Assembly (NCBI RefSeq): GCF_003201865.1
Contig: NZ_QJJJ01000001.1
Location: 434,001-498,000 of the forward strand
Direction: 5' to 3'
DNA from: Methylobacterium sp. B4
GTDB taxonomy: Bacteria > Pseudomonadota > Alphaproteobacteria > Rhizobiales > Beijerinckiaceae
Length of the DNA stretch: 64,000 nt
Position 1 is the stretch's first letter; each line of letters opens with the position of its first letter. Below the pieces are notes generated by a model. The model saw only the letters and a program-made list of their open reading frames with translations. It was not told the DNA's origin and did not search any database. The position numbers and the translations under genes are program-made. Positions 8,427-16,241 of this stretch are shown here, piece after piece.

Positions 8427-9115
8427 GGCAGTTCTCCGGTCAGGTAGGCCCGCGCCTCGATGGTGCGGGGTGAGAAGAGGACGGTGCGGGTCGGACCGGT
8501 CTCGACGACGCGGCCGGCGGCGAGCACCACGGTCTCGTCGGCGAGCCGGGCGACCTGCCCGAGATTGTGCGAGACGAGGAGCACGGCGGTGCCCGCCCGC
8601 GCCATCTCGGCGATCAGGCTCTCGATGGTCTCCGTCGCGGCCGGGTCGAGGCTCGCCGTCGGCTCGTCGAGGAGCAGCAATTCGGGCCGCATCGCCCAGG
8701 CGCGCGCCAGCACGAGGCGTTGCTGCTCGCCGCCGGAGAAGCGCGTCGCCGCGTCGTCCGCCCGCTCCGATAGGCCGACCCGGGCCAGCGCCGCCTCGAT
8801 CCGCTCGGCGCGCTCGCGGCGGGAGAGCTTGAGTGGGGCCAGACCCAGCGCGAGATTGGCCCGGGCGCTCGCCCGCACCAGGGCCGGGCGCTGGAACACG
8901 AAGGCGCGAGGGCCGGGCGCGAGGCGCACGGAGCCGGTATCCGGCCGCAGCAGGCCGTCGATCACGCGCAGGCTGACGCTCTTGCCCGCCCCGTTCGGGC
9001 CGATGAGAGCGGTGATGCCCTCCCCGGCGACGGTGAGGCTGAGACGGTCGAGGATCGGGCGCCCGTTGCGGGTCAGGCCGACATTCTCCAGCTCGACGGC
9101 GTGCGGGACACTCAT
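8399..9115 (-). CDS. tupC: Tungstate ABC transporter ATP-binding protein TupC
   Basis: A 238-residue ABC ATPase. Walker A is GPNGAGKS (39-46), the signature is FSGGEQQR (126-133), Walker B is LLLLDEP (146-152) followed by the D-loop ASLD, and the H-loop is VSHN. It powers the TupB permease. It overlaps tupB by the four bases ATGA and tupA by 28 bases, marking a single transcript tupB-tupC-tupA. No regulatory C-terminal TOBE/MOP domain is present, in contrast to ModC. Confidence 0.92.
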   Translation of the reverse strand: MSVPHAVELENVGLTRNGRPILDRLSLTVAGEGITALIGPNGAGKSVSLRVIDGLLRPDTGSVRLAPGPRAFVFQRPALVRASARANLALGLAPLKLSRRERAERIEAALARVGLSERADDAATRFSGGEQQRLVLARAWAMRPELLLLDEPTASLDPAATETIESLIAEMARAGTAVLLVSHNLGQVARLADETVVLAAGRVVETGPTRTVLFSPRTIEARAYLTGELPWTSFAAAS

Positions 9116-9822
9116 CCGTAGGCCCGGACGGCATGGCCGCGCAGGATCGCGGCGGCGGCGTTCACCGCCAGCACGAGGGCCATCAGCACCGCGCCGAGCG
9201 CCAGGGCGAGGCTGAGATCGCCCTTCTGCGTCTCCAGCGAGATCGCCGTAGTCATGGTGCGGGTGTGCCCGTCGATATTGCCGCCGACCACGAGCACCGC
9301 GCCGATCTCCGAGATCGCCCGGCCGAAGGCGGCGAGCGCGGCGGTCACCAGCGAGAAGCGCGCGTCGTAGATGAGCACGCCCGCTCGCCGGGGCGCCGAG
9401 AGGCGTAAGGAGCGCAGCTGCTCGCCCAGATGCGCCTCGGCATCGGCGATGACCTGCCGGGTCAGCGCGGCCACCAGCGGCGTGGCGAGGAGCGCCTGCG
9501 CCGCCACCATGGCGGAGGGCGTGAACAGAAGGCCGAGCGCGCCGAAGGGCCCGGAGCGGGAGAGCAGGAGGTAGAGCACCAGCCCGACGATGACCGGCGG
9601 CAGGCCCATGAAGGCGTTGAGCAGCCCGACCACGACGCCGCGGCCCGGGAACCGGGCCACCGCGATCAGCGCTCCGAGAGGGATGCCGAGGAGAAGCCCG
9701 ATGCCCACCGCCGTGAGGCTCACGCGCAGAGACAGCCACGCGATCGCCAGGACATCCCGGTCGAGCGTCCACAGGCGGGAAAACGTCTCCTGAAACGTCT
9801 GGCTCAAGCGGCTCGCTCGCAC
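9112..9822 (-). CDS. tupB: Tungstate ABC transporter permease TupB
   Basis: A membrane permease of 236 residues with about five to six helices and the binding-protein-dependent transport signature near its middle (AEAHLGEQLRSLRLSAPRR). The GLPPVIVGLVLYLLLSRSGP segment is characteristic of TupB/ModB-like permeases. The first start is a GTG at 9822 without a clear ribosome site; an in-frame TTG five codons on is an alternative. It is the first gene of the transporter operon and faces the ModE-like regulator across a 71-base gap, where any metal-responsive control would act. Confidence 0.88.
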   Translation of the reverse strand: MRASRLSQTFQETFSRLWTLDRDVLAIAWLSLRVSLTAVGIGLLLGIPLGALIAVARFPGRGVVVGLLNAFMGLPPVIVGLVLYLLLSRSGPFGALGLLFTPSAMVAAQALLATPLVAALTRQVIADAEAHLGEQLRSLRLSAPRRAGVLIYDARFSLVTAALAAFGRAISEIGAVLVVGGNIDGHTRTMTTAISLETQKGDLSLALALGAVLMALVLAVNAAAAILRGHAVRAYG

Positions 9823-9829
9823 CGCGGGG

Positions 9830-9861
9830 GCTGCGCGGAATACGTCCGGATGCTACGCAGC
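9830..9861. promoter_or_regulatory. Candidate operator between tupB and the ModE-like regulator
   Basis: An inverted repeat GCTGCG (9830-9835) and CGCAGC (9856-9861) with 20 bases between them, containing a central TCCGGA. It occupies most of the 71-base divergent intergenic region. The position suits an operator bound by the divergently encoded regulator, but the arms are short and could be chance in GC-rich DNA. Confidence 0.3.
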
Positions 9862-9893
9862 GACGAGCGAGATCAATAGGAAAGACGTTGCAT

Positions 9894-10949
9894 ATGGCTC
9901 TCGCCGACGGTGCGCATGCCTCCCTGCCGGTCGCTCCGCCCGCGAGGCGGGAATTCGGCGTGCGTCTCGCGGTGGACGGGCGCTGCGAGGGGGCTTCCGC
10001 CTTTCCCTTCGCCGGAGCCCTCGCGCTTCTCGAGGCGCTCGCCGGAACGGGCTCGCTCCAGGGGGCGGCGCAGACGCTGGCGATGTCCTACCGCTCCGCC
10101 TGGGGCCAGGTTGCGGCCCTGGAGCAGGCGCTGGGGCAGCCGGTCGTGGTGAAGACCAAGGGGCACGGCACCAGCCTCACCCCGCTCGGCACCGCGCTGC
10201 TGGCGCTGCTCCAAGGCTCCCGCACGCGTCTGGCCCCTGCGCTCGCGGCGGAGGAGCTGGCCCTCTCGGACGGCCTGCGCCGGCTGCTGGAGCCGGCCGA
10301 TGCCCGCCTGCGCCTCGCGGCGAGCCACGATCCGCTCCTCCTCGAAACCGTCGAGGGGCGGCGCGACGTCGATCTGATGGTGGCCGGCAGCCTCGATGCC
10401 CTGGCGCGGCTGCGTGAGGGCGCAGTCGATGCGGCGGGCTTCCACTACGGCTCGGACGGCACCGCGCCGCCGCCCTTCGACCGCTTGTTCCGGGATCCGA
10501 ACCTCGCCGTCCTCCCGCTGTTTCGCCGCGAGCAAGGCCTGATGCTGGCCGCCGGCAACCCGCTCGGGCTCGCGGGCGTGGCCGATATCGCCGCCCGGCA
10601 GGCCCGCTTCGTCAACCGGCAGCGCGGTGCCGGCACGCGGATCTGGTTCGAGCGGCTTTGCGCCGAGGCCGGGATCGCGCTGGAGACGATCGTCGGGCAC
10701 CACACGGAGGAGTTCACCCATCAAGCGGTGGCGGCGCTGATCGCCACGGGGGCGGCCGATGTCGGCATGGGCACCCGCGCGGTGGCCGAGCGCTTCGCCC
10801 TCGATTATCGGCCTCTGGGTTGGGAGACCTACTTCCTCGCCGCCCGCGCGAGCCTGGATGCGGCGCGAACGGCCGCCTTCCGCGAGGATGTCCGCAGCCG
10901 TGCGGGTGCGGCCTCGGGCTACGCGCCGCCGAACGACGGCCCGACCTGA
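9894..10949 (+). CDS. ModE-like HTH regulator with PBP-type sensor domain
   Basis: A one-component regulator of 351 residues. Residues 40-105 form a ModE/LysR-type winged helix (LEALAGTGSLQGAAQTLAMS, GTSLTPLG). Residues 115-340 are a periplasmic-binding-protein-like domain (VNRQRGAGTRIWFERL, EEFTHQAVAALIATGAADVGMG) of the kind often annotated as substrate-binding domain of molybdate-dependent regulators. The ATG at 9894 and a TTG at 9888 both follow AGGAAAG; ATG is preferred. Divergent from tupBCA, so it probably controls tungstate/molybdate uptake. Its PBP part matches the C-terminal half of the MoeA fusion at 16238-18214 in key motifs. The ligand (oxyanion or pterin cofactor) is unknown. 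Confidence 0.82.
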   Translation: MALADGAHASLPVAPPARREFGVRLAVDGRCEGASAFPFAGALALLEALAGTGSLQGAAQTLAMSYRSAWGQVAALEQALGQPVVVKTKGHGTSLTPLGTALLALLQGSRTRLAPALAAEELALSDGLRRLLEPADARLRLAASHDPLLLETVEGRRDVDLMVAGSLDALARLREGAVDAAGFHYGSDGTAPPPFDRLFRDPNLAVLPLFRREQGLMLAAGNPLGLAGVADIAARQARFVNRQRGAGTRIWFERLCAEAGIALETIVGHHTEEFTHQAVAALIATGAADVGMGTRAVAERFALDYRPLGWETYFLAARASLDAARTAAFREDVRSRAGAASGYAPPNDGPT

Positions 10950-10960
10950 TCGAGATCCGT

Positions 10961-10982
10961 GGCCGGCCCGCCCAAGCCGGCC
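10961..10982. terminator. Hairpin between convergent genes
   Basis: A perfect 7-base stem GGCCGGC / GCCGGCC with an 8-base loop, located in the 52-base gap between the convergent regulator and aldo/keto reductase genes. There is no run of T on either side, so it may be a weak intrinsic terminator or only a transcript-end hairpin. Confidence 0.35.
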
Positions 10983-11001
10983 GCAGTGGGCAAGGCGGAT
11001 T

Positions 11002-11883
11002 CTACGTCGCTTGGGACGCCGCCCCGATCTGGTCGAGCTCCGCCATCACGGCGTCCGACAGGGACAGCTCGGCCGCCCGCAGGTTCTCGTGGAGATGCTC
11101 GACCGACGAGGTGCCGGGGATCAGCAGGATATTGGGTGCGCGGCGCAGGAGCCAGGCGAGCGCCACCTGCATCGGTGTCGCCCCGAGCCGCGCGGCCACC
11201 TCGGACAACGTCGTCGATTGCAGCGGGCTGAAGCCGCCGAGCGGGAAGAACGGCACGTAGGCGATGCCGTCGGCGGCCAGTTCGTCGATGAGCGCGTCGT
11301 CGGCCCGGTGCGCAAGGTTGTACGCATTCTGCACGCAGACGATCTGGGCGATCGAGCGCCCCTCGGCGACCTGCCGGGCCGTCACGTTGCTGAGCCCGAT
11401 GTGGCGCACGAGCCCCTGGCGCTGAAGCTCCGCCAGGGCTGACAGCGGTGCCTCGATCGAGCCTTCGGCGGGGCCGTGCACGTCGAACATGATGCGCAGG
11501 TTGACCACGTCGAGCGCGTCGAGGCCGAGATTGCGCAAGTTGTCGTGGACCGAGCGCGTCAGCTCTACGGTTGAGAAGGCCGGCTTCCACGAGGCGTCCG
11601 GCCCTCGCACCGCACCGATCTTGGTGACGATCATGAGGTCGTCCGGATAGGGCTGAAGCGCCTCGCGGATGAGCTCATTGGTGATGTGCGGGCCGTAGAA
11701 GTCGCTGGTGTCGATGTGGTTCACGCCCCCGGCGACCGCCGCGCGCAGCACGGCGAGGGCGCGGTCCCGGTCCTTGGGTGGGCCGAAGACGTGCGGACCG
11801 GCCAGCTGCATCGCTCCGTAGCCGAGCCGCTTCACCGGGCGGTCGCCCAGAGGGTAGGTGCCGGCCTTGCCGAGATCGTTCAT
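11002..11883 (-). CDS. Aldo/keto reductase
   Basis: A 293-residue NADPH-dependent TIM-barrel oxidoreductase. The catalytic tetrad is visible as D and Y in IDTSDFYG, K in VTKIGA and H in VRHIGLSN. The GTSSVEHLHEN segment near the C-terminus is the usual cofactor-binding loop. Such enzymes reduce aldehydes and ketones; the substrate cannot be told. A strong AGGAGAG site precedes the ATG. It is divergent from a LysR-type gene 93 bases away, which is the likely regulator. Confidence 0.9.
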   Translation of the reverse strand: MNDLGKAGTYPLGDRPVKRLGYGAMQLAGPHVFGPPKDRDRALAVLRAAVAGGVNHIDTSDFYGPHITNELIREALQPYPDDLMIVTKIGAVRGPDASWKPAFSTVELTRSVHDNLRNLGLDALDVVNLRIMFDVHGPAEGSIEAPLSALAELQRQGLVRHIGLSNVTARQVAEGRSIAQIVCVQNAYNLAHRADDALIDELAADGIAYVPFFPLGGFSPLQSTTLSEVAARLGATPMQVALAWLLRRAPNILLIPGTSSVEHLHENLRAAELSLSDAVMAELDQIGAASQAT

Positions 11884-11976
11884 GCGGTCTCTCCTGTGTG
11901 AGGCCCAGGATCTAGACGCCGCTGCACTGCGCGATAAGACGGTCCAATCGGCACGACGTGTGCGAAAGGATGGACA

Positions 11977-12885
11977 GTGGCGGCTGACCTCGGCGACTTG
12001 GCTGCCTTTGTCGCCGTCGCGGAGGCGGGTGGCTTCCGCGACGGGGCGCGGGCCAGCGGCATGAGTGCGTCGGGCCTGAGCGAGGCCGTCCGCCGGCTGG
12101 AGCGGAGGCTCGGCGTGCGGCTGCTCAACCGCACCACGCGCAGCGTCGTCCCGACCGAGGCCGGCCTGCGTCTCCTGGAGCGCCTGACGCCCGCCCTCGG
12201 CGAGGTCGAGGCGGCGCTCGACGTGGTCAACGGCTTCCGTGATCGTCCGGCCGGCACGCTGCGGCTCAACGTGCCTGTCAGCGCGGCCCGGCTGGTGCTG
12301 CCGATGATCGTGCCGCCATTCCTAGAGGCATACCCGGAGATCCGCCTCGACATCGTGGCCGAGGATAGCTTCGTCGACGTGCTGGCCGCGGGCTGCGATG
12401 CCGGCATCCGCTACGACGAGCGCCTCGAACAAGACATGATCGCCGTCCCGATCGGCCCACGGGAGCAGCGCTTCGCCACAGCCGCCTCGCCGGCCTATCT
12501 CGACCGCCATGGCCGCCCGAACCACCCGCGCGCGCTGCTCGACCATGCCTGCATCGGCGGCCGTTTCGCCAGCGGCGCGGTCACGGTCTGGGAGTTCGAG
12601 CGGGACGGGGAGATCGTGCGGATCGATCCGAACGGACCGCTCATCGTGCGCGTCGGCACCGCCACAGATCTCGCGATCGAGGCGGCCATCGCCGGAATCG
12701 GCATCATCACCCTGTTCGAGGATTGGCTGCAGCCGCATCTCGACAGCGGCGCCCTGGAGCCGGTGCTGCAGCCCTGGTGGCCGCGCTTCCCGGGCCCGTT
12801 CCTGTACTATCCCGGCCGCCGCTACCTTCCCGCGCCGCTGCGGGCCTTCGTCGACTTCATCGGACGGCCGCGCCGCGCAGCGTGA
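11977..12885 (+). CDS. LysR-family transcriptional regulator
   Basis: A 302-residue regulator starting at GTG after AAAGGA. The N-terminal winged helix (residues 5-62) reads DLAAFVAVAEAGGFRDGA, SGLSEAVRRLERRLGVRLLNRTTR, and the rest is the LysR substrate-binding domain. It resembles the subgroup that sits beside and controls oxidoreductase genes. The divergent aldo/keto reductase is the most probable target. The effector is unknown. Confidence 0.9.
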   Translation: MAADLGDLAAFVAVAEAGGFRDGARASGMSASGLSEAVRRLERRLGVRLLNRTTRSVVPTEAGLRLLERLTPALGEVEAALDVVNGFRDRPAGTLRLNVPVSAARLVLPMIVPPFLEAYPEIRLDIVAEDSFVDVLAAGCDAGIRYDERLEQDMIAVPIGPREQRFATAASPAYLDRHGRPNHPRALLDHACIGGRFASGAVTVWEFERDGEIVRIDPNGPLIVRVGTATDLAIEAAIAGIGIITLFEDWLQPHLDSGALEPVLQPWWPRFPGPFLYYPGRRYLPAPLRAFVDFIGRPRRAA

Positions 12886-13024
12886 CAGCCCCCGCGCGGC
12901 GTTCCGCCGAGGCGCGCGGAGCCGCCGCAACTCGAACCGCCCGCGCTTGCTTCGGATTGGAGGCGTTCCATTTCGCGGTGGGGCGGCCGATCACACCTGT
13001 CGCGTCAGTGCCGGAGAGGAATGG

Positions 13025-14017
13025 ATGTTGGTCTCACGTTACGGGCAGTCTCTGGTCGCGGGCGTCGCGCTGACCCTCCTCATGAGCGTTGCGGCGGTGG
13101 CGCAGGAAACTTCGACGGCCGAACAGACCATCGACGCGATGAACACCTTGTTCGGCAAGCACGCGGGCAAGCGGGCCAACCACGCCAAGGGCGTGGTCGC
13201 CGAGGGCAGCTTCACCCCCTCCGCCGACGCGGCCAGGATCAGTAAGGCGTCCCTGTTCCAGGGGCCGGCGGTACCCGTCACCATCCGCTTCTCCGACGCG
13301 ACCGGAGTCCCGACCATCGCCGACGGCGCCGCCAACGCCAACCCGCACGGCATGGCGCTGAAATTCAAGCTCAGCGACGGCTCGGAGATGGATGTCGTCG
13401 TGAATGCGCTCGCCTACTTCCCCGTTGCCACCGGCGAGGAGTTTCGCGACCTGCTGAAGGCGGTCGCCGCCAGCGGCCCGGACGCGAAGAAGCCCACGGC
13501 CCTGGAGCGCTTCGTCGCGACGCATCCTGCCGCCGCAACGGCCGGTGCGACGGCCAAGACCCCGTCGAGCCTCGCGCGGCAGACCTATAACGGCGTCAAC
13601 GCCTTCATCTTCGTGGACAAGGACGGCAAGCGGCAGCCGTTCCGGTTCAAGTTCGTGCCCGCTCAAGGCGAAGAGATCCTGTCCGCCGAGGAGGCGAAGA
13701 AGCGGGACCCGAACTACCTCATGGACGAGATCGGCCCCCGCATCGCCCGGGAGCCTGCGAAGTTCCGGGTGCTGGCGCAGCTTGCCGAGGCGGGCGATCC
13801 CACCAACGACGCCACGAAGCCGTGGCCGGACAGCCGGAAGACGGTCGACCTCGGCACCCTGACCGTCAGCAGGGCCGTGCCTGACAGCGCGGAGGCCGAG
13901 AAGGCGCTGCTGTTCATGCCGAACGCGCTCACCGACGGTATCGAGGTGTCGGACGATCCTCTGATCGATGCCCGCGTCCAGGCCTACGCGGTCTCTTTCG
14001 GCCGGCGCTCGCAATAG
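13025..14017 (+). CDS. Exported catalase-family (SrpA-like) heme peroxidase
   Basis: A 330-residue protein with a Sec signal peptide (about 1-26, ending VAAVAQE). It belongs to the minimal catalase-related group. The distal histidine motif is RANHAKGVVAEGSF, followed by IRFSDATG, ANPHGMALKF and a C-terminal RVQAYAVSFGRR. It is much shorter than classical catalases (about 480 or more residues) and lacks their wrapping and flavodoxin domains; such proteins act as organic-peroxide peroxidases with weak catalase activity. Export points to peroxide defence in the periplasm. A GGAGAGG site sets the start. No linked electron donor gene is seen. Confidence 0.85.
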   Translation: MLVSRYGQSLVAGVALTLLMSVAAVAQETSTAEQTIDAMNTLFGKHAGKRANHAKGVVAEGSFTPSADAARISKASLFQGPAVPVTIRFSDATGVPTIADGAANANPHGMALKFKLSDGSEMDVVVNALAYFPVATGEEFRDLLKAVAASGPDAKKPTALERFVATHPAAATAGATAKTPSSLARQTYNGVNAFIFVDKDGKRQPFRFKFVPAQGEEILSAEEAKKRDPNYLMDEIGPRIAREPAKFRVLAQLAEAGDPTNDATKPWPDSRKTVDLGTLTVSRAVPDSAEAEKALLFMPNALTDGIEVSDDPLIDARVQAYAVSFGRRSQ

Positions 14018-14045
14018 GTGACGGGCGGCGCCGGGATCGCTCCGC

Positions 14046-14306
14046 CTAGCGAGCGGTACCGGCGGAGGGGGCGGTAGACCCGGCGGGCCGGGGCGTATCG
14101 GGCGCGCCGGTGCGGGCGCCGTCCTTCGTGGCAGCGGAGCCGGTCAGTCCGCCCGCGCCCACGCTGCCGGTGGCCTCGCCGGATTCGCTCTGCCCGCGGG
14201 GCGGCGATGTCGGGCTGCTCCCTTTGTCCTCGGTTGCTGCAGCGCTTCCGGCAAGGCTGGCGAGAAGGGCCGCCCCGAGGAAAACAGCGCGTCCGGATAT
14301 GCCCAT
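14046..14306 (-). CDS. Small secreted low-complexity protein
   Basis: An 86-residue protein made of a Sec signal peptide (MGISGRAVFLGAALLASLAGSAAA) and a Gly/Ser/Thr/Pro-rich, presumably disordered mature part with no cysteine. An AGGAG site lies ten bases before the ATG. The well-formed signal peptide is the main support. Function is unknown. It converges on the catalase-family gene with 28 bases between stops. Confidence 0.5.
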   Translation of the reverse strand: MGISGRAVFLGAALLASLAGSAAATEDKGSSPTSPPRGQSESGEATGSVGAGGLTGSAATKDGARTGAPDTPRPAGSTAPSAGTAR

Positions 14307-14450
14307 GATCGATCCGCTCCTGATCGCAATCGTCTCGCTGCATCACAAACGAGAGGCGGTCGGCAGCGTTCCGGGGGGAAGCCGCGGTCGGGTCGATGGC
14401 GAGCGGTCCGGCCTAGCGCCGACCGGATGCCGGATACTCGCGACGGCCGC

Positions 14451-15701
14451 CTACCAGAGCAGCGCGTGCGGATAGTAGGCGAGCGTGTCGCCGGGGACGA
14501 TGCCGGTCGCGTCGTCGGGCAGTTCGACGAGGCCGTCGCTCTCGGTGAGCGAAGTCAGCACGCCCGCCCCGTCGCGGGGGAATTTGTGGGCCTCCAGCCG
14601 GCCGTCCTCCGAGCGGGCGAGGCTGACGCGGACGAATTCCCGCCGTCCCGCCTTCTTGCGATAAGGAAAGCCTGCCCGCACCGGCCAGGAGAGTGGCGGC
14701 TCGTAGAGCGCACCGCCGAGCTGCGCCAGCAGCGGGCGGACCACGAAGAGCAGCGTGACGTAGACCGCGACTGGGTTGCCCGGCAGGCCGACGAAGGGCG
14801 TGCCGGCCACGAGGCCCGCCGCGACCGGGCGTCCCGGCTTGATCGCCAGCCGCCAGAGCATCAGCCGCCCCTGCGCCTCCACCGCCGCCTTCACGTGGTC
14901 CTCCTCCCCCGTCGAGACGCCGCCGGAGGTGAGGATCAGGTCGTGGTCCCGCGCGGCCTCCGCGAGCCGGGCCGAGACCGCGGCGGCGTCGTCGCGCAGG
15001 ATGCCGAGATCGCTCACCGTCACGCCGAGGCGGGTCAGGAGGCTCGCAAGCAGAACCCGGTTCGAATCGTGGATCGCGCCCGGTCGCAGGGGTGCGCCGG
15101 GTTCGGTCAGCTCGTCGCCGGTCGAGAACAGCGCCACCCGCAGGCGGCGGCGAACGAGGAGATCGGCGTGTCCGGTCGCGGCGGCCAGCGCCAGATCCTG
15201 CGGGCGCAGACGGCGCCCGGCGGGGATGGCGAGGCCGCCCTGACCCAGATCCTCGCCCGCGGGCCGGGCGTTGGCGCCGGGCTTCAGCCCCGGCGGCAGG
15301 TGGACGCGCTCACCGTCCCGGCGCACGTCCTCCTGCATGAACACCGTGTCGGCGCCCGGCGGCATCGGCGCGCCGGTGAAGATGCGGACCGCGCTGCCGG
15401 TCGGCACCTCACCGGCGGCGGCGCCGGCAGCGACCCGTCCGCGCACGGGCAGCACCGTCTCGGCCCCTCGCGTGAGGTCGGTGAAGCACACGGCGTAGCC
15501 GTCCACCGCCGCGTTGGCGAAGGGCGGCAGATCGTGCCGTGCGAACACGTCCCCCGCGGCGATGCGCCCGTCGGCCAGGGCGAGCGGCACGGTCTCGGTG
15601 CCGGCGAGGGGGGGGAAGCGCTCGGCGATCAGCGCCACCGCCTCCTCGACCCGCATCGCCTTGCCGCCGAAGGCGAAGCAATCGTCGGTGAGCTGCGCCA
15701 T
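14451..15701 (-). CDS. moeA: Molybdopterin molybdenumtransferase MoeA
   Basis: A 416-residue MoeA that inserts molybdate (or tungstate) into adenylylated molybdopterin. The motifs are intact: PPFANAAVDGYA (59-70), GAPMPPGADTV, FSTGDEL, HDSN, TSGGVSTGEEDH, KPGRPV and LPGNPVAV. It is the last gene of a four-gene operon, three bases after mobB. Two further MoeA-related genes lie upstream in the same operon; this one has the most canonical active site and is likely the housekeeping enzyme. Confidence 0.93.
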   Translation of the reverse strand: MAQLTDDCFAFGGKAMRVEEAVALIAERFPPLAGTETVPLALADGRIAAGDVFARHDLPPFANAAVDGYAVCFTDLTRGAETVLPVRGRVAAGAAAGEVPTGSAVRIFTGAPMPPGADTVFMQEDVRRDGERVHLPPGLKPGANARPAGEDLGQGGLAIPAGRRLRPQDLALAAATGHADLLVRRRLRVALFSTGDELTEPGAPLRPGAIHDSNRVLLASLLTRLGVTVSDLGILRDDAAAVSARLAEAARDHDLILTSGGVSTGEEDHVKAAVEAQGRLMLWRLAIKPGRPVAAGLVAGTPFVGLPGNPVAVYVTLLFVVRPLLAQLGGALYEPPLSWPVRAGFPYRKKAGRREFVRVSLARSEDGRLEAHKFPRDGAGVLTSLTESDGLVELPDDATGIVPGDTLAYYPHALLW

Positions 15702-15704
15702 GGC

Positions 15705-16241
15705 TCAGGCTCCCTCCAGCCGGGCGAGCACGGTGCCGAGCGGTTCGGCGCGGTCGAGCACGAGGTCGGCGATGGCCCCGATGTCGTCGAGGCCGACGAC
15801 CGGAACGCGGGCCTCCGGGAAGGCGACGTCGCTGGCGATGCCGACGATGCGCGGGTCTTCCCCGTGCAGCGGAGGACGGTCGTTGGCCGCGCGGAACACC
15901 TCGAGCTTGGGATGCGGCTCGCGCTTGTAACCCTCGACCAGGGCCAACCCGGTCGGCGTCAGCCGCCGCAGCAACTCGGACAGGGTCGCCTCGCTGCCGT
16001 CCCCGACCTCGCGGATCTGCGCCCAGCGCCGGGCGGAGGCGACGATCACCTCGCTCGCCCCCGCCTGCCGGTGGACGTGGGAATCCTTGCCCGGATGGTC
16101 GATGTCGAAGGCGTGGTGCGCGTGCTTGAGCGTCGCCACCCGCACGCCGCGTTGCACCAGCACGGGGATCAGGCGGGCGAGCAGGGTGGTCTTGCCCGCC
16201 CCGCTCCAGCCGGCGAGACCGATGACGCGCAGGCCGCTCAC
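15705..16241 (-). CDS. mobB: Molybdopterin-guanine dinucleotide adaptor protein MobB
   Basis: A 178-residue P-loop GTPase starting at GTG inside a GTGA overlap with the preceding gene. Walker A is GWSGAGKT (11-18), and LKHAHHAFDIDHPGKDSHVH is the MobB family signature, followed by LVEGYKREPHPKLEV. MobB assists MobA in making the guanine dinucleotide form of the cofactor; mobA is not in this window. Its presence suggests some clients use MGD-type cofactors, such as formate dehydrogenases. Confidence 0.93.
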   Translation of the reverse strand: MSGLRVIGLAGWSGAGKTTLLARLIPVLVQRGVRVATLKHAHHAFDIDHPGKDSHVHRQAGASEVIVASARRWAQIREVGDGSEATLSELLRRLTPTGLALVEGYKREPHPKLEVFRAANDRPPLHGEDPRIVGIASDVAFPEARVPVVGLDDIGAIADLVLDRAEPLGTVLARLEGA

